Assembly: GCA_963774935.1 (NCBI GenBank) | Contig: CAVZGO010000003.1 | Location: forward strand, 248,001 to 312,000 | Origin: CAVZGO01 sp963774935 | Lineage (GTDB): Bacteria; Chloroflexota; Anaerolineae; Anaerolineales; UBA4823 | Length of the DNA: 64,000 nt | Direction of reading: 5' to 3' | Shown here: in pieces, positions 1 through 8,667 of the stretch | Layout: every line of letters begins with the position of its first letter | Numbering within the stretch: position 1 is the first letter of the stretch | Program-made: the position numbers and the translations under genes | Notes under the pieces: generated by a model | What the model saw: only the letters and a program-made list of their open reading frames with translations | The model's database searches: none | Told to the model about the DNA's origin: nothing

Positions 1-1341
1 GAAATTGCTGTAAGGATCCTGATAAAAGCCGACCTCCAGACCTAACCGCTCAGCATACAATGCCCAGCCCTCAATAAAAGCGGTAAATCCCCCAAACCTG
101 CGAAAGTTAGGCAGGTTCTGGAGCTCTTGTTGTAAGGCAATTTGTAAATGATGTCCAGGGACGGCTTCATGCAGGGATAATGCCTCAATCTCATACAACG
201 GTCGGCTTGAGAGGTCATAAGTATTAACATAATAATTACCCGCACGTGTACCATCCCCAGCGGGAGGAAAATAATAAGCCGCGGTATTCCCAGGAGCTGA
301 ATGTTCAGGGACCATCTTGATGCCATAAGGCATTCGAGGTAATTTTCGGAACAATCTTGGTAATTCTCCGTCCATCCGTTTTAAGACCAATGCTGTCTTT
401 TCAAGCAACTCATCAGCTGTTTTCGGATAAAACCGAGCATCTCGCCGAAGAAAGCTGATAAATTCTTTAAGATCAGAATTGAAGCCAAGGTTTTTCAGCA
501 ACTCCTGCATTTCGGCACGTATACGATGAACCTCATCCATCCCGGTATTATGGATTTCCTGTGCTGAAAGCGGTAGGGTAGTGAACATCCGAATCCGGTG
601 CTGGTAAAAATCATTGCCCCTCGGGAGTGACCATACACCGGGCTCAGGCCTGGCAGATACTTTATATTCCTCGATGATGAAGCGGAGAAATTTTTTGTAT
701 CCTGTTACAACAGATCCCAGGATGGCTTTCGCTCCTTCTTTACTCAACCTTGCTTGTTCTATACCGGAAATGGAATCGGGAAAGGCGCGAAAAGGCTGGA
801 AAAGAGGGCTCTTCTCAGCAACATTAACAATCTGGCTCTCTAATACTGATTCAATACCATCAAGTGTGGAAGATGCCGGCTTAAAACCACGTGGGATGCC
901 TGCCTGCATCAACCCAATATATTCTTGAACAAGCTGGTCAAATGCATTTAACCGCGGAAGATAATTTTCATAATTCGAAAGGGAGCCAAATGGCATAATT
1001 TGGAATAACTCAGGAAAATCAGCATGAAAGCCAGCAGACTTTGCTACCGGAAGGTAATAACCGCCAAATTCCATTTCACGAATCGAATCATCCAATGTGC
1101 GTTTAAAGATATCGTAATTCAATTGATCTTCTGGCTGTAGTGAGGTTCGAACAATTTGATCGAGTTGATTTCGAAAAACCCGCATCTGGTCGAGTTGCTG
1201 AGAATAATCCGATTCTGTCACATGAGGTAGGCGATCATCATAGCGATGGTCCCCAGTCAGCGTTGCTGTGATTGGATCGCAAAGCATTCGATAATCCCAC
1301 TCATCTGATAAAAGTTTTTGGAAGTGCAGGTTATCATTCAT
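1..1341 (-). CDS. DUF885 family putative metallopeptidase/carboxypeptidase (partial, C-terminus beyond left edge)
   Basis: Reading the minus strand from an ATG at 1341 gives an open frame of 447 codons that leaves the window without a stop. A Shine-Dalgarno (SD) sequence GAGGAG sits just upstream. The protein starts MNDNLHFQKLLSDEWDYR and carries the DUF885 signature LHEAVPGHHLQ (zinc-binding HExxxGHH type), followed by the conserved GFTAFIEGWALYAERLGLE stretch near the edge. DUF885 proteins are probable metallopeptidases; some act as dipeptidases. No signal peptide is visible, so a cytoplasmic role is inferred. The substrate cannot be told from sequence. The IS element at 1451 sits 109 bp upstream of the start codon and may have separated the gene from its original promoter. 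Confidence 0.85.
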   Translation of the reverse strand, partial: MNDNLHFQKLLSDEWDYRMLCDPITATLTGDHRYDDRLPHVTESDYSQQLDQMRVFRNQLDQIVRTSLQPEDQLNYDIFKRTLDDSIREMEFGGYYLPVAKSAGFHADFPELFQIMPFGSLSNYENYLPRLNAFDQLVQEYIGLMQAGIPRGFKPASSTLDGIESVLESQIVNVAEKSPLFQPFRAFPDSISGIEQARLSKEGAKAILGSVVTGYKKFLRFIIEEYKVSARPEPGVWSLPRGNDFYQHRIRMFTTLPLSAQEIHNTGMDEVHRIRAEMQELLKNLGFNSDLKEFISFLRRDARFYPKTADELLEKTALVLKRMDGELPRLFRKLPRMPYGIKMVPEHSAPGNTAAYYFPPAGDGTRAGNYYVNTYDLSSRPLYEIEALSLHEAVPGHHLQIALQQELQNLPNFRRFGGFTAFIEGWALYAERLGLEVGFYQDPYSNF

Positions 1342-1442
1342 TACTTGCTCCTCAACCGTATAGCCACTCAGTATGCGCAGATTGTAACATCTTGAAGAGT
1401 CATATTATCGCTCTTTTTATCTCTTTTTTGTATTTTTATGGT

Positions 1443-1450
1443 AAAAATAA
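1443..1450. repeat. Target-site duplication, left copy (AAAAATAA)
   Basis: This 8-bp direct repeat is identical to 2768-2775 and abuts the left end of the IS256-type element. The length fits the family. The sequence is A-rich and so could match by chance, but both copies fall exactly next to the paired inverted repeats. Confidence 0.75.
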
Positions 1451-2767
1451 GTTGGTGTAACATTCTTTCTGTAAAATTCTGAACCTTAACAAAAGTGGTG
1501 AGTTAGAAGTATCCTTTAGGTTACCACACCAAAAAAGGAGAAGCCAATGACTTACCAAACTGATTATAACCTTTCTGCGAACACGCTCGATGAGCTAACT
1601 CGACAAGGATTGGATGCAGTCCCGGAGCTGATGCGGGTACTGCTCAACAACATCATGCAGGTCGAAAGATCGAAGTATCTACAAGCCGGGGAGTACGAGC
1701 GGACTGCGGACCGGAAAGGCCACGCCAATGGGTACAAGCCAAAGACCGTGCGAACCCGGATGGGTGAGATTACCTTTGCGGTACCCCAGGTGCGGGAGGT
1801 GGGTTTTATCCATCGGCGTTAGAGAAGGGATTACGCAGCGAACGAGCTCTGGTGGCCACGCTGGCAGAGATGTACGTACAGGGAGTATCCACCCGAAAGG
1901 TCAAAGCCATCACCGAAGAGCTGTGTGGGATTGAAGTCTCAGCCATGCAGGTCAGCCGGGCAACCGCCCAACTGGATGCCGTCTTGCAAGAATGGCGTGA
2001 ACGACCCCTTAGAGAAATCACTTATCTCTACGTGGATGCCCGCTACGAGAAAGTGCGGGAGGCTGGACAAGTGCGCGATGCAGCAGTTTTGGTGGCTTCA
2101 GGCGTCACGCCAGCGGGTGAAAGGCAGGTTTTAGGGGTTTCGGTATCGCTCAGTGAGCATGAAACCCACTGGAAAGCCTTTCTGCAGGGGCTCAAGGATC
2201 GTGGCATGCAAGGTGTGCAGTTAGTGATCAGCGATAATCATGCCGGTTTGGGAGCAGCAAGAAGAGCGGTTTTGGGTAGTGTCCCGTGGCAACGCTGCCA
2301 GTTTCACCTGCAGCAGAACGCAGGCGCCTACGTACCCAAACAAGCCATGCGCTTGGAAGTGGCAGCGGATATCCGATCCATGTTCAATGCCCCGGATCGC
2401 AGGACCGCAGAAGAATTCTTGTCCGCTGCCATCCAGAAATATGCGGTCTCAGCCCCCCGATTGTCGGCCTGGCTGGAAGAGAACCTGGCAGAAGGGTTTA
2501 CAGTGTTTGACTTTCCACTGGAGCATCGTAGATCGATCCGAACCACGAACAGCCTGGAACGGATCAACAAAGAGATCCGCAGACGAACTCGGGTTGTGGG
2601 TGTCTTTCCAAACGAGGCTTCCTGTCTGAGATTGGTTTCCGCTTTGCTGATGGAGATCAGCGAAGAATGGCAAATCGGGAAACGGTATTGTGCTGGCAAG
2701 TCATTCGATTGTTAAAGAACATATGGATATTGCTGACTCGAATTTACAGAAAAAAGGTTGCCTAATC
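1451..2767 (+). mobile_element. IS256-family insertion sequence, 1317 bp, with terminal inverted repeats and 8-bp target duplication
   Basis: The element contains one IS256-type transposase gene. Its ends are imperfect inverted repeats: the left 25 bases at 1451-1475 match the reverse complement of the right 25 bases at 2743-2767 at about 18 positions, with the inner block TTTCTGTAAA identical. The eight bases AAAAATAA occur directly outside both ends (1443-1450 and 2768-2775), as expected for the 8-9 bp target duplication of this family. The length is typical. The insertion lies between two genes and breaks neither. Confidence 0.85.
1547..2715 (+). pseudogene. IS256-family (mutator-type) DDE transposase, frameshifted
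   Basis: The first frame starts at ATG 1547 after an AAGGAG ribosome site and gives 91 residues ending VPQVREVGFIHRR at a stop at 1820. The rest of the transposase continues in another frame to 2715. Restoring one missing G near 1797-1800 gives the normal family sequence REGGFYPSALEKGLRSERAL and a single protein of about 389 aa, the usual length. The DDE catalytic residues lie in the second part: Asp in YVDARYEK, Asp in ISDNHAGLG and Glu in NSLERINKEIRRR, with the conserved WQRCQFHLQQNA between them. IS256 transposases are not normally made by frameshifting, so this copy is either inactive or carries a one-base sequence error. Confidence 0.88.
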
Positions 2768-2775
2768 AAAAATAA
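2768..2775. repeat. Target-site duplication, right copy (AAAAATAA)
   Basis: Right-hand copy of the 8-bp repeat flanking the IS256-type element; identical to 1443-1450. Confidence 0.75.
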
Positions 2776-2805
2776 GTAATGCATCATTGATATATGGAGG
2801 TTATC

Positions 2806-3186
2806 ATGATACCCGATCCGAATCTCGAAGCTCAAGTCGTGAAAGAAATTGCCTATCCGTTGTTCTCGAGTCGTGGCTGGATTAAGCTTTATGGATGGTA
2901 TTCAATCATCAGCGGGGTATTGCTTTGCCTGACCATCGTGGGTGCGGTCGTTGGTTGGCTACCCATCTGGATGGGTGTTTTACTGAATCGTGCGGCATCC
3001 AGTGTAGAAAATGCTGGGATGACCGGTCATAAATACTCACTACTAGAATCACAAGCTAGCTTGAAGACTTTCTTCACGATCAATGGCGTCTTACTGCTTA
3101 TCAGCTTAATCCTATTCGCCATTTATATTTGTGCGATAATTTTCCTGCTCACGTCAGGAACGCTCGCAGCCAGCGATTATTTTTAA
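2806..3186 (+). CDS. Small integral membrane protein, DUF5362-like
   Basis: The 126-residue product starts MIPDPNLEAQVVKEI at ATG 2806, five bases after the ribosome site GGAGG at 2796-2800. An in-frame ATG at 2794 overlaps that site and is rejected. Two hydrophobic segments are visible, about residues 31-55 (SIISGVLLCLTIVGAVVGWLPIW) and 91-117, separated by a polar stretch with a predicted helix. The pattern resembles small two-helix membrane proteins grouped as DUF5362, but I recognise it only by shape. It begins 38 bp after the right end of the IS element, so its native promoter may have been displaced. No function can be given. Confidence 0.7.
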   Translation: MIPDPNLEAQVVKEIAYPLFSSRGWIKLYGWYSIISGVLLCLTIVGAVVGWLPIWMGVLLNRAASSVENAGMTGHKYSLLESQASLKTFFTINGVLLLISLILFAIYICAIIFLLTSGTLAASDYF

Positions 3187-3353
3187 TCGTTCAGGATAAT
3201 CTTATTTGGATAGATAGCACACAGGTGGGGTAGAGTTCACTCCAACTGCGTATTATTTATGAATATATAATGCTGTAACTGGAATTCGTGCAGTCCAAGA
3301 GTTATAAGATGTGATATATTCATTTTGTGGAAACAGATTTCAGGAGATACATT

Positions 3354-4178
3354 ATGAAATACCCGAAGATAACCCACCAGAAAATTGCCATTGGGCTAAC
3401 CATAGCAATTGTGCTTACCCTGTTATCGGTGTCTGGCGCGATGGCAGTCTTGGTTACAATCGATACTACTAATAATAACGGGACGGAATGGGGCGCTATT
3501 CAGGTATTTCAAACAGATGCGTCTGGGGATCAAAACACAAGTTGCAGTGGAGCAGATGGTCGTGATGACATCATTGAAACCAAGGTAGCCAGCGGACCTG
3601 CTGGCGGACCAGCAAGCTGGATGTATCTTCGGTTGAAAACTGCACAGGCGAATGCTCTGGCAGTTCAGGGTCATATAGCGACTGCATACCTTGATTGTAA
3701 TGCTGATGGGCTTGGTGATGATCCAAATGAAAATTCTGCTATATATCGACCTACTCGAGACGAAGTAATTCTTTGTGACGGGAACGAACCGAATCCTGTG
3801 AATTGTATTGGCTACGGCGAGGGTACAATCAACGATAATCCAAACCTCGGTGAACGACCCGCTACCAATGGTCCCGACACAGTAGAATGGCGAGTACCCA
3901 TCGCTGACATGGCAACGCTCTGCCAGACCAGCACGATCAACATCCGCTTTCGAACTGTTCTAATAAATACCACAACTGGTGCTTACGTTTGTGAATTTGA
4001 TAACACAAGTTTCAATGGGTTTAAGTTTAATGTCCCGACTGCTATAAAACTGAGTTCCCTCCAAGCCCGAAACGCTGATAACAGCAGCACATATCTGTTC
4101 ATTTCTGGAGCTGCACTTCTTGCTGCGATTTCGTTTGCGGCTTTGGGTTGGTTTTACTTTCGAAGACAAAATATATAA
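3354..4178 (+). CDS. Secreted cell-surface protein with C-terminal membrane anchor, function unknown
   Basis: The start at ATG 3354 (MKYPKITHQK) has AGGAG about 8 bases upstream; an in-frame start at 3327 lacks one. The 274-residue protein has an N-terminal signal peptide with a hydrophobic core near residues 10-30 ending in SGAMA, then an exported domain rich in Asn, Asp, Thr and Gly with several cysteines. At the end is a transmembrane helix (YLFISGAALLAAISFAALGW) followed by FYFRRQNI. This tail places the domain outside the cell, anchored by its C-terminus. It looks like a positively flanked stop-transfer anchor; there is no LPXTG sortase motif. The exported domain contains repeated acidic loops (for example DCNADGLGDDPNENS) that could bind calcium, which is an inference. 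Confidence 0.75.
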   Translation: MKYPKITHQKIAIGLTIAIVLTLLSVSGAMAVLVTIDTTNNNGTEWGAIQVFQTDASGDQNTSCSGADGRDDIIETKVASGPAGGPASWMYLRLKTAQANALAVQGHIATAYLDCNADGLGDDPNENSAIYRPTRDEVILCDGNEPNPVNCIGYGEGTINDNPNLGERPATNGPDTVEWRVPIADMATLCQTSTINIRFRTVLINTTTGAYVCEFDNTSFNGFKFNVPTAIKLSSLQARNADNSSTYLFISGAALLAAISFAALGWFYFRRQNI

Positions 4179-4215
4179 CATCTCCAAACTCTTTAACCAT
4201 CGAATTGAGTGAGGC

Positions 4216-5658
4216 TTATATCTTTGCGACATCGTGGGTTCCGGATTCTTTCTGTCCGGCTCCAGTGACGCGCACGAATTCGGCTTTTTCCCATAGCTCT
4301 TCGATAGTGCGTGCACCGGCATAACTCATTCCAGAACGTAAACCGCCGACGATTTGATTAAGGACATCTTCCAATTCACCGCGAAACGGAACCACGGCTT
4401 CCACACCCTCAGCAACAATCTCGCCCCATTCTTCATCATCAATCTGGCCTTTATCGACTACCCTTCGTTCCACATTTGCAGATAATGACGCCATACCTCT
4501 CACGACTTTATACTGTCGACCATCCCTGATAACCTCTGCACCGGGACTTTCTTCGGTCCCAGCAAGCATACTACCTAACATGACGGCTGATGCACCGGCT
4601 GCCAGCGCTTTGACTATGTCGCCGGAATTGCGCAGACCTCCGTCGGCAATAATTGGAACCTTTAAGCGGTGCCCCATTTCAGCACAGTCACCAATAGCTG
4701 AAAGTTGTGGCACCCCAAATCCGGTTACGACTCGGGTAATACATATTGAACCAGCCCCGACCCCAACCTTTACTGCATCAGCACCAGCCTCTGCTAAGTC
4801 AGCCACCCCGGGAGCGCTGGCTACATTTCCAGCGATGACAGGTGTCTTCGGAAATTGGCTTTTTAATGACTTAACCATAGATAAAGTATGATCAGAATGT
4901 CCATGTGCTATATCAACGACCAGGACATCTGCTCCAGCTTCGACGCAGGCTCCCGCCCGATCGATATCATCCGCCCGAACGCCGATCGCCACTCCCACCT
5001 TCAACCGACCTCGGACGTCTTTGGTCGCCTTTGGATGTTCTTGCAGTTTTACAATATCTTGTGCTGTGATCAACCCTACCAATTGTCCAGATGCATCTAC
5101 CAAAGGCAGCTTTTCAACCCTAGAATCAAATAATTTTTGGCGTGCAGCCTCCATTGACTCTTGGGGAGACGCGACAATCAATTTCTCTCTACCGGTCATT
5201 ACCTGACTAACCTGGATATTCCCGTTTCGCGCCAGGAGAACATCTCGAGTCGTAACAACTCCAAGTAGATGGTTTTCAGCATCGACCACCATCAATCCAC
5301 CGACATCGGCATCGATCATTCGCTGCCTAGCCTGATCGATCGATGAATCGGGTGAAATTGTCAGCGGTTGATCTACAACCAGATTTTCAGCGCGCTTAAC
5401 CTTTCGCACCATCTCAGCCTGCTGCTCAATGCCCATAAATCGATGAAGAATTCCAATTCCACCTTGCTGAGCCATAGCAATGGCCATGTGCGTTTCGGTG
5501 ACAGTATCCATATTTGCAGAAATGATTGGGATTTCCAATTGGATTCCGGAAGTCAAACAGCTTGAGGTGGAGACATCTTTTCGACTCCGTATCGACGAAC
5601 GTTTGGGCACCAATAATACATCATCAAATGTCAATGCGGTTTCTGGGCGAATTTTCAT
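4216..5658 (-). CDS. guaB: IMP dehydrogenase
   Basis: This 480-residue enzyme oxidises IMP to XMP with NAD+, the first committed step of GTP synthesis. The TIM-barrel domain begins with TFDDVLLVPKRS; two CBS domains sit in the middle (about residues 94-145 and 155-208). The catalytic loop GAGSICITR places the active Cys at 306. The dinucleotide-site residues DIAHGHSD and the flap EGVEAVVPFRG (417-427) are present. The length is normal. A clear ribosome site CGGAGG precedes ATG 5658, and a good promoter lies upstream at 5699-5727. It is a single-gene unit convergent with the gene ending at 4178 and divergent from the GH3 gene. Confidence 0.97.
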   Translation of the reverse strand: MKIRPETALTFDDVLLVPKRSSIRSRKDVSTSSCLTSGIQLEIPIISANMDTVTETHMAIAMAQQGGIGILHRFMGIEQQAEMVRKVKRAENLVVDQPLTISPDSSIDQARQRMIDADVGGLMVVDAENHLLGVVTTRDVLLARNGNIQVSQVMTGREKLIVASPQESMEAARQKLFDSRVEKLPLVDASGQLVGLITAQDIVKLQEHPKATKDVRGRLKVGVAIGVRADDIDRAGACVEAGADVLVVDIAHGHSDHTLSMVKSLKSQFPKTPVIAGNVASAPGVADLAEAGADAVKVGVGAGSICITRVVTGFGVPQLSAIGDCAEMGHRLKVPIIADGGLRNSGDIVKALAAGASAVMLGSMLAGTEESPGAEVIRDGRQYKVVRGMASLSANVERRVVDKGQIDDEEWGEIVAEGVEAVVPFRGELEDVLNQIVGGLRSGMSYAGARTIEELWEKAEFVRVTGAGQKESGTHDVAKI

Positions 5659-5698
5659 TGGATTCCTCCGAGAAATAATTCGATATCATTCTACAATT

Positions 5699-5727
5699 AT
5701 TATACATACACTCTGTAATACAGTCAT
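5699..5727 (-). promoter_or_regulatory. Sigma-70-type promoter for guaB
   Basis: On the minus strand the -35 hexamer ATGACT (5722-5727) and the -10 hexamer TATAAT (5699-5704) are separated by 17 bases. The expected start of transcription is near 5692, about 34 bases before the guaB ATG. Confidence 0.65.
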
Positions 5728-5805
5728 AGTATCACTGTTTGGTTTCGGTAAAATTTTGTGATATCCTATGATACGGTTAGTTGGAGTAATAATGGAGTAT
5801 TATAG

Positions 5806-8022
5806 ATGCCGAATAGCTATCAGGATGAAAATCTGATGCTGGAACCAGTGATTGACAATCCTGAAAATGAAATTGAAAATGATCAGGAGGTTCTATCCCT
5901 TCTGCAACAGATGAGTCTGGATGAAAAATTATCTCAACTGTCAGGAGATTTTCCTAAATTCCCGATCATCATCCAGATGGCTTCTATATATAATGCTAAG
6001 CCTTATCCTGCTGGTGTAAACCGCCGATTAGGGATTCCTGGTATCCAATTGACCGACGGACCGCGTGGTATTGTGGTAGGGAAATCAACCAGTTTTCCCG
6101 TGGGAATGGCACGTGGTGCGACATGGGACCCGGAGTTGGAAGAACAAGTGGGTGAAGCGATGGGCAAAGAGGCTCGAGCTCAAGGTGCAAATCTCGTTGC
6201 AGCTCCATGCATCAACCTATTACGCCACCCGGCCTGGGGTCGTGCTCAAGAGACCTATGGTGAAGACCCATATCATGTCGGCGAGTTAGGCGCAGCTTTC
6301 GTCCGAGGATTGCAACGACATGCCATGGCATGTGTTAAGCATTTCGCCTGTTACAGCGTAGAAAACGATCGCTTTATAATTAATGTACAAATAAGTGAGC
6401 GCACCCTTCGAGAAGTTTACTTACCACATTTCCGACGCTGTATTGATGAAGGCGCAGCCTCCATCATGAGCGCCTACAACAAAGTAAACGGATTATACTG
6501 CTCGCAAAATTATCACCTACTCACAGAAATACTTAAGAATGAATGGGGCTTTAAAGGGTTTGTGATCTCCGATTTTATTAATGGTCTACATGATGGGAAG
6601 GAATGTATTCAGGCTGGTTTAGACTTGGAGATGCCTTTTACTCACCATTATGGCACTCTGCTTAAAAAGCAGGTTGAAGAAGGGGTCATCCCATTGCAAT
6701 TAATCGATGCTGCAGTCCAAAGGATTTTATGCAAAAAAATTCGGTATTCTCAAAATAATCCTCCGAATGAATATCCCTCAGATCTTATTGCCAGTTCTGA
6801 ACACGAGGCATTAGCTTTGAAAGTAGCTGTGAAATCTACTGTTTTACTAAAAAATGAACCGCCGGCGATCCAGCTTTACATGCCAGATTACGTTCCATCT
6901 ATCGAAAATCTGTTCAAATCTCAAAAAAGAGATGCAAAAGAATCGTCCAGACTTCGCAACCAGCGCAGAGGTGTTGAAGTAGCAACCGATAAACACCCTA
7001 TCTTGCCAATCAATCCATCCCAAATAAAAAAGTTAGCTGTCTTCGGAAAGCTCGCGAAAGAAGCGAACCTTGGTGATCGTGGGAGTAGCATGGTCCGACC
7101 ACCCCACACCGTAACATTACTGGACGGGCTTTGCAGTAGTGCAGCGGGTCGCTTCCAGGTAATATACGAAAATGGTTCTCAAGTTACGAAATGCGCTCAC
7201 ATTGCGCGGAATTCGGATATTGCCGTAATAGTTACTGGATTAACTTATAAAGATGAAGGTGAAGATTTTCCAGCGCGAGGCGGTGATCGAAAATCACTGC
7301 ATTTACGTTCACTCGACGTAAATTTAATTCTGAATATCGTAGCAGCGAATCCACGTACTGTCGTGGTGGTAATGGGTGGAGCACCAATAATCATGGATGA
7401 ATGGCTGGATTATATACCTGCAGTATTGATGGTTTGGTATCCTGGAATGCAAGGTGGACAGGCATTGGCTGAGATCATTTTTGGCGATGAAAATCCAGGA
7501 GGTAAACTACCTTGCACCTTCCCTGCATCCTCCAACGAGTTACCAAGCTTTACGCAGGAAAATAATCAGATTGAATATGGCTTATATCATGGATACCGAT
7601 TGTTGGATAAGACAAACCAGCATCCCCGTTTTCCTTTTGGATATGGATTGAGTTACACATCCTTCAGTTACGAGAATTTAAATATCTCCAAAACCAACGT
7701 GAATTCCACGAGTGAGGTGATAATTTCAGTAGATCTCACAAATACTGGTGAAAGATATGGTGAGGAGGTTGTGCAATTGTATGTTGGCGCGCCCGGATTA
7801 TTAATAGAGCAGCCCGTGAAATGTTTGCGCGAATTTACACGAGTAGGTCTGGCTCCAGGTGAAAAACGCACCATCGAATTCTCATTGCGGATAAAAGATC
7901 TGAATTATTATGATGAAACAATGCACACCTGGAGGATAGAAACGGGCACCTACACAATTTATACAGGCGGCTCGTCCGATTCTTCAAAACTACTTCAAGC
8001 TTCTTTGTATGTCTACGAATAG
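5806..8022 (+). CDS. Glycoside hydrolase family 3 beta-glucosidase
   Basis: The 738-residue protein has the GH3 order: an N-terminal barrel (LTDGPRGIV, ETYGEDPYHVGELG, CVKHFACYSVEN, SAYNKVNG), the nucleophile Asp256 in FVISDF, an alpha/beta sandwich domain (TVVVVMGGAPI) and a C-terminal fibronectin-like domain after FPFGYGLSYTSFSYEN. GH3 enzymes with this layout cleave terminal beta-glucosides or beta-xylosides. No signal peptide is seen, so it probably acts in the cytoplasm on imported oligosaccharides. An insertion around residues 350-390 (KSQKRDAKESSRLRNQRRG) is polar and charged and looks like a surface loop. The next gene starts 33 bases after the stop and may be co-transcribed. The exact sugar specificity cannot be told. 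Confidence 0.93.
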   Translation: MPNSYQDENLMLEPVIDNPENEIENDQEVLSLLQQMSLDEKLSQLSGDFPKFPIIIQMASIYNAKPYPAGVNRRLGIPGIQLTDGPRGIVVGKSTSFPVGMARGATWDPELEEQVGEAMGKEARAQGANLVAAPCINLLRHPAWGRAQETYGEDPYHVGELGAAFVRGLQRHAMACVKHFACYSVENDRFIINVQISERTLREVYLPHFRRCIDEGAASIMSAYNKVNGLYCSQNYHLLTEILKNEWGFKGFVISDFINGLHDGKECIQAGLDLEMPFTHHYGTLLKKQVEEGVIPLQLIDAAVQRILCKKIRYSQNNPPNEYPSDLIASSEHEALALKVAVKSTVLLKNEPPAIQLYMPDYVPSIENLFKSQKRDAKESSRLRNQRRGVEVATDKHPILPINPSQIKKLAVFGKLAKEANLGDRGSSMVRPPHTVTLLDGLCSSAAGRFQVIYENGSQVTKCAHIARNSDIAVIVTGLTYKDEGEDFPARGGDRKSLHLRSLDVNLILNIVAANPRTVVVVMGGAPIIMDEWLDYIPAVLMVWYPGMQGGQALAEIIFGDENPGGKLPCTFPASSNELPSFTQENNQIEYGLYHGYRLLDKTNQHPRFPFGYGLSYTSFSYENLNISKTNVNSTSEVIISVDLTNTGERYGEEVVQLYVGAPGLLIEQPVKCLREFTRVGLAPGEKRTIEFSLRIKDLNYYDETMHTWRIETGTYTIYTGGSSDSSKLLQASLYVYE

Positions 8023-8055
8023 GTCTCACATCTGTATTTCCGGATTTAATGGAGA

Positions 8056-8595
8056 ATGAGGCGTTTAGTGATTGTGGGTGCGACAGGATCTGGGAAAAGT
8101 ACTCTGGCAGAACAGATCTCCGAGCTTCTCAAGTGCCCTTTCATTGAGTTGGACGCCTTGTTTTGGAAACCCGGTTGGAACGAATCTTCTGAGGTAGAAT
8201 TCCATAGGAAGGTCGATTCTGCGCTTCGGGGTGAGAGCTGGGTAGTTAGTGGGAACTATCGAGTCGTCAGGGATATCGTTTGGAGCAGAGCGGATACGCT
8301 AATTTGGCTGGACTTTCCTCTTTACATTCTCTTGTGGCGTTTACTCCGGCGGACTATCCGGCGGGTCGCTTCCAAAGAACTCCTTTGGGGAACGAATCAA
8401 GAGCGGTTTTCCCACCAATTCTTGAGTCGCGATTCATTATTTCTTTGGGCGGTGAAATCTCAACAAAGGCATAAGAAAGAGTATCCAATGCTGTTTGAAC
8501 TGCCTGAAAACCGACACTTACAGATTTTCCATTTTCACAGACCTGCTGAGTTGAGTAACTGGATGAATAAACTCATTGAAGGAGCTATTTATTAA
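8056..8595 (+). CDS. P-loop kinase, DNA-topology-modulation (FlaR)/adenylate-kinase-like
   Basis: The 179-residue protein opens with a Walker A motif at residues 8-15 (GATGSGKST), then an acidic substrate-binding stretch FIELDALFWKPGWNES and WVVSGNYRVVRDIVWSRADTLIWLDFP, typical of the small kinases annotated as topology modulation protein. An arginine-rich lid segment (LLWRLLRRTIRRV) follows. It likely phosphorylates a nucleotide or small molecule with ATP; the substrate is unknown. The GGAG ribosome site is unusually close to the ATG (one base apart), but the Walker motif so near the N-terminus supports this start. It lies between the GH3 gene and a protein kinase on the same strand. Confidence 0.8.
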   Translation: MRRLVIVGATGSGKSTLAEQISELLKCPFIELDALFWKPGWNESSEVEFHRKVDSALRGESWVVSGNYRVVRDIVWSRADTLIWLDFPLYILLWRLLRRTIRRVASKELLWGTNQERFSHQFLSRDSLFLWAVKSQQRHKKEYPMLFELPENRHLQIFHFHRPAELSNWMNKLIEGAIY

Positions 8596-8667
8596 ATCCA
8601 CCAACAGAATGTCAATTTGCTTGATGGTTCTATTTTTATAGCGGAACGCCAGAAAGAGAGTAGAGTA

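Noticed and set aside
614..928. Open frame of 104 codons on the plus strand
   Set aside because: It lies wholly inside the DUF885 gene on the opposite strand, which has clear motifs; no ribosome site.
1547..2715. Programmed frameshift in the transposase
   Set aside because: No slippery heptamer or downstream structure is visible near 1797, and IS256-family transposases are normally made from one frame.
3354..4178. Possible sortase-anchored protein
   Set aside because: The C-terminal helix and basic tail fit, but there is no LPXTG-like motif and no sortase gene nearby.
4580..5565. Several plus-strand open frames opposite guaB
   Set aside because: They are shadows of the guaB coding sequence, with no domain or start signals.
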